Below are positions 31,121 through 41,071 of a stretch of 64,000 bases of DNA, piece after piece. Position 1 is the stretch's first letter; each line of letters starts with the position of its first letter. A program made the position numbers and the translations under genes. Source of the stretch: JAWKTV01 sp041398905. Lineage in GTDB: Bacteria > Planctomycetota > Planctomycetia > Planctomycetales > Planctomycetaceae. The DNA is taken from positions 243,432-307,431 of the forward strand of contig JAWKTV010000007.1 of NCBI GenBank assembly GCA_041398905.1, in the 5' to 3' direction. The notes under the pieces were generated by a model that searched no databases, was not told where the DNA came from, and saw only the letters and a list, made by a program, of their open reading frames with translations.

Positions 31121-31573
31121 CGGCAGGGTGGCCGGGGCTGGACCGACCAACGGGAGGGAAGCTCCGGAGCGTAAGGAGTCGACCACCAGCATCCACGATA
31201 CGCTGACGACCACCACCCAGACTGGCGGCGGGTACGACAGCGGCTGGAGCGATCACCACCACGGCGAGACCACCACCACCCGCCGTAGCGACGCGCAGTG
31301 GGGCGGCACCTACGACGAGACGTTCGATCACGAGGCCGGCCTCGACTGGACGCGGGACGAGTGGTCCCACGGCAGCACCACCGACCGCACCGAATCGTCG
31401 TCGTCGAGCCGGTACGAGTACGACCGCTACTTCGAGTCGCCCTCGCGGATCGAAAGCGAAGTCGGCTACTCGGGTCAGTCCGAGACGAGCGTCGTCGAAG
31501 ACTTCTACTTCGACGAATGGAGCCTCGTCGAGCACGCCGACGGCAGCGCGGTGGAGACGTTCACCTCGGGCGG
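31121..31573 (+). repeat. Cassette module, copy 4 (truncated)
   Basis: It starts at CGGCAGGGTGG like the others and is open from GTG 31128 without frameshift, matching copy 2 to VETFTSGG. At 31573 the homology stops abruptly and the reverse-strand HARE-HTH fragment begins. The Gly-Ser linker and tip are missing, so it cannot make a full toxin. Confidence 0.95.
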
Positions 31574-31911
31574 GCTTGCTGGTCTTCTGCTTGCCCGTGG
31601 CCCGTTTTGGCGGGCTTCGCCTTCCGGAGAGGGCTTCGGCGCTGTTGGTCGCCTTGCCGCCGCTGGTCGTGAACAGCCCGCGGTCGGTCTTCTGGAACCG
31701 GGCCTCGGTCCCCTTCGTCGCGATCTCCATGATGATCGCGGCGTAAAGGGTCGAGTGCGGCGTCTGGCCGCCGGGGCTGGTCCAGTACCCTTGGTCGCCA
31801 TCGCCTCGATCATCCCCTTGGCGGTCAGCGGCTCGCCCTGGCCTGCTCCCCAAAAGTTGAGCCAGATGGTATGAGAGTCTTGGAGGCCCTTTGAGGGCAA
31901 GGAGAGACTCG

Positions 31912-32197
31912 ATGACGACGAAGAGGCGAAAGCGGCACACTCGGAGCAGATCGTCAAGAAGCTGCGGGATGCCGATCTGATGCTGAACGCCGGGCACGAC
32001 TGGCCGTGGTGCTCCAATCACTGGAGGTGAGCGAGGCAACCTACCATCGCTGGCGGAACCAGTACGGCGGAATGAAGTCTGAGGAAGCCAAGCGGCTGAA
32101 GGCCCTGGAGGATGAGAATCGGCGTCTGAAGCAACTTGTGGCGGACCTGTCGCTGGACAACCAGATGCTCAGGCATGTGACGTCAAAAAACTGGTAA
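31912..32197 (+). CDS. IS3 transposase OrfA, frameshifted
   Basis: It starts MTTKRRKRHT; after an indel it continues EQIVKKLRDADLMLNAG and, after another, LQSLEVSEATYHRWRNQYGG (HTH) and a leucine-zipper-like end (LKALEDENRRLKQLVADLSL). An A-rich stretch (CAAAAAAC near 32184) lies where programmed frameshifting joins OrfA to OrfB in this family. Confidence 0.8.
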
Positions 32198-33090
32198 GCC
32201 CCTTTCTCAGAAGCGTGCGGCGACTCAAGACGTGCAAGGACGGTTTGGAGTCTCCGAGCGGAAGGGCGTGTGGCTTTGGACCAGCCACGGAGTACGCAGC
32301 GGTACGAGTCTCGGAAGAAGACGGATGAGGTGGCTCTGCCGTGTCTCCGTGAGTTGGTGCGTCGTCGTCCCCGTTTCGGATATCGGAGATTGACGCGCCC
32401 CTCAGACGTGAGGGCTGGCAGGTGAATGCCAAGCCATCCATCGTCTGTGCCGAAAGGAAGGGCTAAAGTGCGTCAGCATCGACGAAAGCGGCGAGCCGTG
32501 GGGAGTTCGACGAATGCCTGCCACGTCCGTCCGGGCGGAGCACCGAGATCACGTCTGGACCTGGGACTTTGTTTTCGACCGGACAGAGAGCGGACGACAC
32601 TGAAGTGGCTCTCGATCGTCGACGAGTTCACGCGAGAGTGCCTGGACGCTCAAGGTGGACCGGAGCATCACGAGCGAGGATGTGATTGATACGTTGGCCG
32701 AACTGTTCGCGGATGCGGGCGCGCCGCTGGCTCCGCAGCGACAACGGCCCGGAGTTCATCGCCCAGGCGATCCGGAAATGGCTTGAGAAGCTGAAGATCG
32801 AGACGTTGTACATTGCTCCCGGGAGTCCCTGGGAGAACGGCTATGTGGAGAGCTTCCACTCGAAGCTGAGGGACGAGTTCCTGGACCTGGAGTTGTTTGA
32901 GAGTTTGCGTTCGGCACGGAAGCAGAGTGCGTCATGGAGGGAGGACTACAACCATCACCGGCCGCACAGCTCGCTGGGGTATCAGACCCCGGCGGGAGCT
33001 TCGCGGCCCGCTGTGGGTCTGCTTCCGTTCGGGCTACGCCCTCACTCCAGCAGCCCCACAGCGACCTTACCCCAACCCGTAACTCTCTAA
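32177..33090 (+). CDS. IS3 transposase OrfB (DDE integrase), frameshifted
   Basis: With corrections: RPRFGYRRLTRLLRREGWQV, VWTWDFVFDRTESGRTLKWL (first catalytic Asp), then LRSDNGPEFIAQAIRKWLEK (second Asp) and SPWENGYVESFHSKLRDEFL (catalytic Glu). It ends after NHHRPHSSLGYQTP. Several indels interrupt the frame. It catalyses cut-and-join transposition of the element. Confidence 0.85.
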
Positions 33091-33646
33091 CCCCTGGTAC
33101 AGAAAATGGGGTCAGGTCAGCCCGCCTCGGCCAGCACCTTTACGGGCGGCGTCGAGGGCGCCAGCTTCCCCCCGTGCCGAGTCGCGTTCGTGGTCGCGGT
33201 GGTCTGCTGCTTCGCGGGCTTGGGTTGTGGCGTCGCCGTCTGGGCCTGCTGCTTCTCGGCCCGGGCGTCCGCGAGTGCTTCCGCCTCGCGGCGGCTCGCC
33301 TCGACCCACTCTTCGTACTCCCGCTTCGTCAGCTTCTTCCGCAGCTCGTCGAGGTAGAACCGATCCGTGGTCTTGGCCCGGTGCGGGGTCCGCCTGCTGG
33401 GGAGTCGCCGCCACCCCCAAGACGCTACGGTAAGTTGAGCGACCTCGAAGGCAATCCATTCCAAGACGGACTCCCACAGGACGCCGCCTGAACCAACCTA
33501 AAGAACACAAATTTTGACAATACCTCCCCGACCTACATATGTGGTGGTATTGGTTATGAGGACGTCCCAGATGCGCCTCATCAGGAGACAACTTTCGGCA
33601 ATGCCTCTGCAGCAGTGTCCTCACGGAGTACCACTGGGACAGTGTG

Positions 33647-33999
33647 CTACGCCTCGTGCGGAATTTCATCAGCAAGTGCCTGCATCGCCTTGCTGATTTC
33701 CAAATTACAGCGGTCGAGTAACTGCGGGCGATTGTGGGGTTTCCCGCGCGGCACGCGTCTTCGATACTTGTCGCGGTCTGGGAGAGCGAACGTGCATCCG
33801 AAGTTTGCGGCCAGTCCCTTGATGCGGGCGGCCCGTGTTGCCTCTTCTAGATCATCATCCGCCAGAGAATCCTGCAACGTCTGGTAGAGCTGCGGGACTC
33901 AACCCGGAAGAACTCGGCCATCTCGGACAAGATCTCGCGATCGCCGCCGAGTCGAGCGAGGGATTTTGAAAGGTCGAGGACGGGAGGTTCGGTCGACAT
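33647..33999 (-). CDS. HPt phosphotransfer protein, frameshifted
   Basis: It starts at ATG 33999 (LDLSKSLARLGGDREILSEM), a typical HPt helix, followed after an indel by LQDSLADDDLEEATRAARIK and GLAANFG. In HPt domains the phospho-acceptor His sits in AAHSxKG; here the sequence reads AARIKG, as if three bases including the His codon were missing. It directly follows the hybrid kinase gene (14 bp) and should carry phosphate from its receiver domain to another regulator. If the deletion is real, the protein cannot relay phosphate. Confidence 0.65.
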
Positions 34000-34013
34000 G
34001 GTTCGACTCTGAC

Positions 34014-36776
34014 TTACCGGCGGATACGAGCGCGTGCCGCCTGCTGCAGAGGCTTGCCTCGTTCGATCGACGCTGTCACGATCTCGACCGATCGGATCAG
34101 TTCCTTCGGCATCAATCCGGTTTGGTTACGAACGCACTCATGCCGACCTGCAGACAGCGTTTGCGATCGCCGGAAAGGACGTGAGCGGTCACGCGATGAT
34201 CGACATCGTTGAGACGCGGATCCGGGAAGATTGCGGATCTGACGGCATCGCTGATCCCGCTGGAGGAGCGGCATGCGGATGTCCATCAGGATCGCGTCGA
34301 AGCGTCTTCGGCTGGCACGTTCGACCGCCTCCACTCCGTTGTTCGCGATCTCCACTGTGTGCCCGCGCAGTTCCAGAATCGAGCGGACCACCTTCTGATT
34401 CGCCAGGATGTCCTCCGCGATCAGCAGATTCAGACTGCGGGGGGCTGCGGCTGGAGCAAGCCAGGTGGCTGTTCCAACGGTGGAGTGTTCTCCCAGCGTC
34501 CGGATGATGGCCTCAAGCAGGTCCGACTGCGAAACCGGCTTTTCAACAAACGCGGCTGCTCCCGCCGCCTGCCAGTTCTTGACAACCTCCGAGCCCAGTT
34601 CGCCCGGCGGTATCAGCAGGATCGTTCGCTGGAGTACGCCCGCCTGTTGAAGGCCATCCACCAGCGATTTGCCATCAGATTCGACGAGGCCGGCATCCAG
34701 AATGATCACCTCGCAACCAGCCTGCTTCGCATCATCGAGCAGTTCCAACGGATCGGTCGGCACGCGATTGATCAGGTGGGGGGACATGCCCCACGCGGCA
34801 ATCAATTCAGTGAGGATCTCCCGCGTCGACTGATGACTGTCGATGACCAGGACGCTGCGATTGCGGAGATGCGTGGCGGTGGTGGTCTCAAGCCCGGGTT
34901 GTCGCTGCCTCACTCCCAGGTTGACCAGCGTGTGAAAAGTCATGCCGGGCCCGGTGTTGGATTCGCACCAGATTCGCCCCCCCATCAGTTCGACGATCCT
35001 CTTCGAGATCGACAAACCCAGTCCGCTACCGGCATGGGAGCGTGTGTCAGAGGCATCGACCTGCGCGAAGGGCTGGAAGATTTCCCGCTGGAGCGCTGGC
35101 TCGATACCGACGCCCGTGTCAACGACGCTGATTCGCAGTTGCAGTCGGTCAGCTTCCAGAGACTCGACCGTTGCATGCACAATCACTTCGCCTTCAGGAG
35201 TGAACTTGATTGCGTTGCCGACGAGGTTCATGACGACCTGCCGCAGGCGACGGCCGTCGCCGGTCAGCTCGTCTGGCACGTCATGCCGAACATGACACGC
35301 GAGCTCCAGACCACGATCCCGGGCGCGGAGCGCCAGGACCCGCATGGCCTCGTCCAGAGTTTCACGCAGACTGAACGGGCCGTTCACCAACTCCAGCCGA
35401 CCGGCGTCGAGCCGCGAGAAGTCGAGCAAGTCATTGACCAGCGACAACATCGACTTGGCCGAGTCGTGGGCGGTACCGAGGTAATCCCTGAGCCGCGACG
35501 GGAGTTCCTGGCTGCGACGGACCACGTCAATCATGCCCAGGATGGCGTTCATCGGCGTTCGAAGTTCGTGGCTGATATTCGCGACGAACTCGCTCTTGAT
35601 GTGGTTGGCGGCGTCCGCCTGCTCCTTGGCGGCCAGCAGTTCTTGCTCGCGAAGTCGCATCTCGGTGACGTCCCGCTCGATCGTCGCGGTTCCGACCACC
35701 TGGCCTGTCAGGTCATGAATCGGCGATGCCGTGATCGAGACGGTGATGAGGTTCCCATCCTTGCGGCGACGCGTCGTGATGAACTGACGGATCCCTCCGG
35801 TCTGCAGGATGCCTACCGCGAGTTCAGGCTCTTCCAGCGATTTCCCTTCCGGCAGGATCAACGCGATCGGCTTGCCGATGGCCTCCCTGGCGGTGTAGCC
35901 GTAGACATTCTCGGCCCCCTGATTCCAGGAGTCGATTTGCCCGTTGAGAGATCTGCCGATAATCGCGTCCGCAGTCCCATCGACGATGGCTACCAGCCGC
36001 GCCTTGTCCTCAGCGGCGGTCCGCCGAACCGCGGCATCTTGGAAGATGACGACCACGCCGCGGTTCACATCGCCGTCGAGAATTGGATAGCTCCAGAACT
36101 CGATGGGAATGGCAACGCCATGCTTCGTCCAAAAGACCTCCTCGGCCGAGTGCATCGCCTGTCCGGTCTTGTGGCTTAGAAAGATGCTGCATTCTTCGAT
36201 CGGGTAGTCACGACCGTCGGCGTGATGGTTGTGAATCAAATGGTGCATGTTGCGGCCGAGCAGTTCGTCGACACGCTCAAAGCCCAGCATCCGCAGACAA
36301 GCCTGGTTGGCGAAGGTACACCTCCCCTCCTCGTCCGCGCCGTAGATCCCCTCGCCCGTTGAGTCGAGCAGCATCCTCAGCAAGAGAGCAGAATCCGCGG
36401 TCGTTGCGGCCTCAACGTCAGTTCCCGCTGGAGCAAGCGGTGGACTCGAACTCCCAGTGCGCGAGTGCAGGAAATGCAGCGTTTCTCCGCGACCGCCAAT
36501 CGCACAACTGCGGATACTGGGCTTACCACCATCCGCCGATTGACTGCTGAGTTCCATCCAGCGTCGGCCGATCAGATCGGCCGGACGACTTCCGAGCAAC
36601 ACTGCGGCCTGAACGTTGACTGCAATAACACAACCATCAACATCGCACTGCACCAGCCCATCCGAGGTCGCCGACGCCAATGCTGCGAACTCGATATCGA
36701 AATGCTGTGGGTGTAACGTCGACACGACGAAATGTCTCAACTGGAGCGCTGGAACAGGAATCGCGACTGAACTCAA
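34014..36776 (-). CDS. PAS-containing hybrid histidine kinase with two receiver domains
   Basis: 920 residues, apparently cytoplasmic (no membrane segment). PAS-like domains lie at about 27-120, 130-255 and 262-385. HisKA contains EFVANISHELRTPMNAILGM with the phospho-His near residue 401; HATPase at about 500-620 has DTGVGIEPAL and GSGLGLSISKRIVELMGG. The first receiver (about 640-760) keeps IILDAGL and EKPVS. The second (from about 785) has LLIAEDILANQKVV and ILMDIRMP with the phospho-Asp. Two frameshifts lie in the last receiver (about 34270 and 34120) before the frame returns to KELIRSVEIV at the end. It pairs with the downstream HPt protein. Confidence 0.85.
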   Translation of the reverse strand: MSSVAIPVPALQLRHFVVSTLHPQHFDIEFAALASATSDGLVQCDVDGCVIAVNVQAAVLLGSRPADLIGRRWMELSSQSADGGKPSIRSCAIGGRGETLHFLHSRTGSSSPPLAPAGTDVEAATTADSALLLRMLLDSTGEGIYGADEEGRCTFANQACLRMLGFERVDELLGRNMHHLIHNHHADGRDYPIEECSIFLSHKTGQAMHSAEEVFWTKHGVAIPIEFWSYPILDGDVNRGVVVIFQDAAVRRTAAEDKARLVAIVDGTADAIIGRSLNGQIDSWNQGAENVYGYTAREAIGKPIALILPEGKSLEEPELAVGILQTGGIRQFITTRRRKDGNLITVSITASPIHDLTGQVVGTATIERDVTEMRLREQELLAAKEQADAANHIKSEFVANISHELRTPMNAILGMIDVVRRSQELPSRLRDYLGTAHDSAKSMLSLVNDLLDFSRLDAGRLELVNGPFSLRETLDEAMRVLALRARDRGLELACHVRHDVPDELTGDGRRLRQVVMNLVGNAIKFTPEGEVIVHATVESLEADRLQLRISVVDTGVGIEPALQREIFQPFAQVDASDTRSHAGSGLGLSISKRIVELMGGRIWCESNTGPGMTFHTLVNLGVRQRQPGLETTTATHLRNRSVLVIDSHQSTREILTELIAAWGMSPHLINRVPTDPLELLDDAKQAGCEVIILDAGLVESDGKSLVDGLQQAGVLQRTILLIPPGELGSEVVKNWQAAGAAAFVEKPVSQSDLLEAIIRTLGEHSTVGTATWLAPAAAPRSLNLLIAEDILANQKVVRSILELRGHTVEIANNGVEAVERASRRRFDAILMDIRMPLLQRDQRCRQIRNLPGSASQRCRSSRDRSRPFRRSQTLSAGRHECVRNQTGLMPKELIRSVEIVTASIERGKPLQQAARARIRR

Positions 36777-36999
36777 TGGGTGGCCATTCCTGAGTGTTCG
36801 CCCCCAATGATTGTCGGGACTTCCCCAAGCCTTTCAACCCGCTGAGTCTTCTGGACAGCTTCTCAAGATCATCCGCGAGGAAAGCGTCCGGTCCGAAACG
36901 ACGATTGTCGCCGGAGCGGTCCGAAGTCATCGAATGACCCCAAACCGCTCCGACGACGAATATCTCGTGGCGTCGGAGTTCCGCGAGCTTCTGACTTCG

Positions 37000-37164
37000 T
37001 CATACGGAAACGCGACGGCCTGAGATCAGGGAGATCGCGAACAGCACGAGGAAGACGACAAACAGAACTTTCGCAATCCAAGCGGCCGTACCCATGATCG
37101 CCGTAAACCCGAGGACGCCGGCGATCAGCGCGAACAACAGGAAGAACAGTGCCCAAGACAACAT
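37000..37164 (-). CDS. DUF1328 / UPF0391 small membrane protein
   Basis: 54 residues from ATG 37164, with GGAG at 8 bp upstream. MLSWALFFLLFALIAGVLGF and AWIAKVLFVVFLVLFAISLI are the two membrane helices of this family. The function is unknown; homologues are often induced by envelope or osmotic stress. An ATG four codons upstream (37176) is less likely. Confidence 0.85.
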   Translation of the reverse strand: MLSWALFFLLFALIAGVLGFTAIMGTAAWIAKVLFVVFLVLFAISLISGRRVSV

Positions 37165-37176
37165 GGCAATCTCCAT

Positions 37177-37715
37177 TTTTGTAAGGTGACGAGCCGCTAT
37201 CCGGCTCAATGTGGGGAGTGTCCAAACGCAGCGTTGCGTCGGAGCACTCACTTGGCTCGACCGAGCCAGATGGGCATCACGGTTTGAACCCCAGTGGGCT
37301 CAGCCCGTTCGGTGACCAACTGGCGCGGTTCTTTCAAGACGCAATCACTGGCGACGCTGCAGCGCCGCCGCCTGTCTCCTGCACATGGTTACCGGACATC
37401 GTTGGCCGGAGGTTGGTCAGGAGATCTCGAAAACTGGCTCCTCGTCTCTCGGTGCCCCGAATCTCATCAGGACGGGATCAGGGGAAGCACTCGGCATGCC
37501 AACTTCGCCAGCAATCCTGCCGAAGTGTTCGCAACCACTGTGATAGCAGTCAGATGTGGCCAGGGGCGAGAGTCGTGACGAGCGTGTCGTGACTCACTCT
37601 GTCGAGACGGCTGGTCGCTGATCGACCAGCAAGCCCGCGGTTCGCTCTTCAACGCCTTTGACTCGTGCACGAGCGTCGATTGGTTGCGATCGCTGGTGCC
37701 TTCGCGGCCAATCGG
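37177..37715. other. No gene seen
   Basis: No coherent coding frame on either strand. It may hold the promoter of the DUF1328 gene and the terminator of the NtrC-type gene, but no clear site was recognised. Confidence 0.5.
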
Positions 37716-39193
37716 CTATTCCGCATCGGTTATCGCGACGGTCTTGTCGAGCGATATCTGAAAGGCCGCGATGCGGTCCCGAACCTTGCCGCGGGTGATG
37801 CCCAGGACTTCAGCCGTGCGTGACTGATTGCCGTCCATTTCCACGAGTACTCTGGTAAAGAGATAGCGTTCCATGAACTCCAGCGTTTCCGCGTAGAGAT
37901 TCGTGGACTGCCCGTTCAGGCCCCGTTCGACGAAATCCCGGATGTCGGCACCGGGGAGACCGTCAGACGCCGGTTCGCTCGCTGGCGCTGAGTGAATTGC
38001 GACCTGACCGCTACTTGCCGCACCGAGGCGAACATCCTCCGGGAGGAACTGGGGAACGATCACTGGCCCGGATGCATTCAGAACCATCTGCCGAACCACG
38101 CTTTGCAGTTCACGCACATTTCCCGGCCAATGATAGGCCATGAGGATCTCAAGTGCTTCGGGAGCGATGCCTTCGATCTCGGTCTTGAGCATCTCCAGGC
38201 GGAATCGGGAGATAAAATGTTGCAGCAGGGCGGGCACGTCCTGCAGACGGTCTCGCAGCGGTGGAAGAGTGATCGTGACTCCATTCAGGCGATAGAACAG
38301 GTCACCGCGATACTCCCCTTCTTCCACCATTGACTCCAGCGGCTGATTCGTCGCAGCAATGAGCCGAACGTCAGTTTCAATGGTTTCGTTGCCCCCCACA
38401 CGTTCGAAGCGTTGTTCCTGCAGCAGCCGCAGCACCTTCCCTTGCACCAGCGGTGCCATGTCGCCGATTTCGTCGAGAAACAGCGTCCCCCCGTTGCATT
38501 GCTCGAACTTGCCAATTCGACGCCGGTCCGCGCCTGTGAATGCCCCTTTCTCGTGTCCGAACAACTCAGACTCGAGGAGCGTTTCCGGAAGTGCGGCGCA
38601 ATTGACCGCCATGAAAGGTTTGTCCCGGCGGTGGCTGAAGTGATAGAGCGCCCGGGCAACAAGCTCCTTGCCGGTACCGCTTTCGCCACGGATCAGCACG
38701 GTCACATTCTGGCCCGCGGCGCGGCCAATCGCCTTGAACACATCCAGCATCCGAGGGCTGCGACCGACGATGGAGTTCCCCGTTCTCCGGAGTCTCCTCC
38801 TGGACGGCCAGCGCGACAGGGACGCCATCATCCGTCGGGTTTCAAGGCCTGAACAACGAGTCGTTTGAGTTCCGCCACGTCCAGCGGCTTCGCAACGTAG
38901 TCGTACGCCCCCAATTGAATCGCTTCGATCGCGGACTCGCTGCCGGCGCCGGAGGTGATGAAGATGACCGGCACACGCCGGTCGGCGGCGTGAATCCGCT
39001 GAAATACTTCCAACCCGGACATCCTCGGCAGCATGATGTCCAGCAGCACCACGTCAGGCGTCGCGGTCCGCGCGAGGTCGAGACCTTCGTCAGCGGTCAA
39101 CGCGGTCAAAACCTGGTGTTCGTCGTCACTCAGCACCCGCTGCACCAGATGAGTAATGGTGCGGTCGTCATCGATTACGAGGATCTTCGTCAT
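37716..39193 (-). CDS. NtrC-family sigma-54 response regulator, frameshifted
   Basis: The receiver domain begins at ATG 39193 (MTKILVIDDDRTITHLVQRV) with phospho-Asp in VVLLDIMLPRMSG. It ends KRLVVQALKPDG, after which one indel near 38830 separates it from the AAA+ part. The AAA+ domain has Walker A RGESGTGKELVARAL, the sigma-54 contact loop ELFGHEKGAFTGAD, Walker B GGTLFLDEIGDMAP and VRLIAATNQPLESM. The Fis-type HTH is at the end (MDGNQSRTAEVLGITRGKVR). It drives transcription from sigma-54 promoters when phosphorylated. About 490 residues, normal for the family. Confidence 0.9.
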
Positions 39194-39814
39194 CTGGTTC
39201 GCGATTCGATTGAGCGAGGTTGGCCCTGAGCAACAGGATAACCGAACGGATTCCGGGACGGTACAAAGCCGAGGCAACGTCGTCGGAACCTTGCGCCTTG
39301 TGCCCGACAGGCCGTGCAAATGTGGGCAGACTCGCTGAGCTCCAACACGCGGCCTGTCCGGCTTGTGGCTGGTATCAGCTGTTCTGCTGCCTACTCGCCC
39401 CTGCCAAGTGATCGCTGGTCTGTCAGTGCGACGGAAATGTGAAGTGATGATCGGTGCCCCGAGGTGCTTGCGGTGCTCCTATGGGGGGAAGCAAAGGAAA
39501 TCGCTGCGTTGGTGACAACTCGAACCGCTCAATTCGGCCCGGGGGCTGGCCAGGACAAGCGAACCGCCAAGATGATTCTTGACGATGCAACCAGCGGTCC
39601 CTAGTATCTGGGGAGCGTCCAATGCTGGACTGCTGTTGAGCGTCGGCCTAAGTCAGCCCGACCAGCGAATTGTTGAGTCAGTGGGGGTATTGCGCTCCGA
39701 CTGACGACGACTTTTTCCGTTGGAGGGCGAGTCCAGGTGGTGACGTCTGCTGTACGAGATTCGGCGGTGTGCGGGCCGCGATGGGCTCGCGTTATGTCGG
39801 GCGCCGGTGTTTGC
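39194..39814. other. No gene seen
   Basis: Between the NtrC-type and ANTAR genes. Frames on both strands lack recognisable motifs and are interrupted. Confidence 0.45.
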
Positions 39815-40438
39815 TCAGGTTTCTTCGTCTGGGTCGAAGACATCGTCAACGCTCATGACGCGGTTTGCCGCTTCGGCCATGCGTATCCGGTTGTTTGTGG
39901 CCAGACGCCGCAATCGTTTGTAGGCGGTCTCTTCATCGATTCCCGCCCGCTTCATCAGGATCCCTTTGGCGCGATCGATCAGCTTGCGTTCGGCCAAGGC
40001 CTGCTTGAGCGATTCATTCTCGGCCTGCAGTTCCTGGAACTGCTCGAAACGCTTCAAGACGAGGTAAATTGTCGGCAGGATCTCAGCCGACTTGATCGGC
40101 TCAATCAGGTAGGCCATCACGTGGTCCTCCAGCGCCTTCTGGACGATGTCCAGCGAACGCTGCTGGGTGACGACGATCGCCGGAACCGTGACTTCGCGGC
40201 TGATCTCGATCAGCGCGGTGGGACCATCCATGTCCGGCAGGTCGACTCCGGCAATGATCAGGTCCGGTGGATCGGCCTGCGCGGTGGCGATCAGCTCGTG
40301 ACCTCTGGTACAGACGCGAACCTGCTCGTACTTCAGTGCGCGCAGTGTCTTGGAAAGCACGTCCCGAGCGTCCTCGAGACCGTGAGCAACAATGATGTTC
40401 AGGGCCTGAACGACTGCGGTGATAGAGCTTCTCGACAT
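39815..40438 (-). CDS. ANTAR-domain response regulator (AmiR/NasT type)
   Basis: 207 residues from ATG 40438. The receiver-like domain (NIIVAHGLEDARDVLSKTLR, with Asp in LIIAGVDLPDMDGP) is followed by a coiled coil (LKRFEQFQELQAENESLKQA) and the ANTAR RNA-binding domain (LAERKLIDRAKGILMKRAGI, DEETAYKRLRRLA). ANTAR proteins bind paired hairpins in nascent RNA and prevent termination. No target hairpin was recognised nearby. An upstream in-frame extension to 40582 has no domain. Confidence 0.88.
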   Translation of the reverse strand: MSRSSITAVVQALNIIVAHGLEDARDVLSKTLRALKYEQVRVCTRGHELIATAQADPPDLIIAGVDLPDMDGPTALIEISREVTVPAIVVTQQRSLDIVQKALEDHVMAYLIEPIKSAEILPTIYLVLKRFEQFQELQAENESLKQALAERKLIDRAKGILMKRAGIDEETAYKRLRRLATNNRIRMAEAANRVMSVDDVFDPDEET

Positions 40439-41071
40439 AAACGACTGGGCAAGAATCAGGGGATGGTTGCCGTAGAGAATACTGCGGCTTTGGGCTTTCT
40501 GAAAGCAGGTGGCGAAGCGGGGCAATGGCCGACTTTCGACACATGCGTCGGCACGCCCATCGCTCAAGGATGTCTCGGTCATCGTTCAGACTGGTCCCTC
40601 GTCGGGCGGGCATCCGCTGAATTTCAGCAGTCAGGTCAACGCCCACGGCTTTCGGCACACAAGTTGCCAACTCTTCAACCATTGGAACATCCCGGTCCGG
40701 CTCGTCATCCGGCGAAGTCTTGCCCGCCTCATCGCCGATGGAGGCTGGACCGGGATTCGTCTTCTCTGCAGACCCGGTTATCGGTGATCCAGCGTGATGC
40801 CGACGCACAGTCGCGGACCGGTTCGCAGCGTGACGGAGTCTGGCCCGCCTTGTCGGACCTGGAGGCTGCATCGGGGCGGGTCGTTTTGGTCGCGAACGGT
40901 CGCTGCCAGGGCTGCCGGCAGTTCGTCGTCGAGACTGGCCGACGATCACTGGATGCATTGAGAGCTCTTGAATCCAGGCCCGCTCGTTGGACAAGTGCTG
41001 CGCATAATCAGAGCTGCTATTCTTCCAAGCCCGAGGCCACGGGGTGTTCGCTGGCACAGGAACCGTGACCT
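40439..41071. other. No clear gene
   Basis: Long open frames exist on both strands but none shows a family motif, and they shift against each other. It separates the divergent ANTAR and large kinase genes, so promoters for both are expected here. Confidence 0.4.

Larger units (their letters stand above)
31839..33119 (+). mobile_element. IS3-family insertion sequence
   Basis: About 1.28 kb with imperfect terminal inverted repeats: the left end TGGCCTGCTCCCC and the right end (read inward) TGACCTGACCCC. A 4-bp direct repeat GCCC flanks it (31835-31838 and 33120-33123). It holds the orfA/orfB pair of IS3 elements. Removing the element and one GCCC restores the HARE-HTH reading frame exactly, which fixes both ends. 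Confidence 0.88.
31574..33464 (-). pseudogene. HARE-HTH domain protein, split by IS3 element
   Basis: The minus-strand N-terminal part (33464-33120) reads AKTTDRFYLDELRKKLTKRE, a Gln/Ala-rich linker and PVKVLAEAG. The rest (31838-31574) continues EPLTAKGMIEAMATKGYWTS, TPHSTLYAAIIMEIATKG and a Lys/Ala-rich tail. Joined, they form the HARE winged-helix domain common in planctomycetes, proposed to link DNA binding with chromatin or restriction factors. The C-terminal end fuses without a stop into module copy 4 on the opposite strand, so its 3' end is lost. The start is uncertain (TTG 33464). Confidence 0.75.

Noticed and set aside
31047..32039. A single 330-residue minus-strand gene
   Set aside because: It is a chance fusion of IS3 antisense, the HARE-HTH fragment and module copy 4 antisense; only the middle part is genuine.
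34209..36179. 656-residue plus-strand frame
   Set aside because: It is the antisense of the hybrid histidine kinase, which shows clear PAS, HisKA and HATPase motifs.
39737..41068. 443-residue plus-strand frame
   Set aside because: Its first half is antisense to the ANTAR regulator and the remainder has no family motif.
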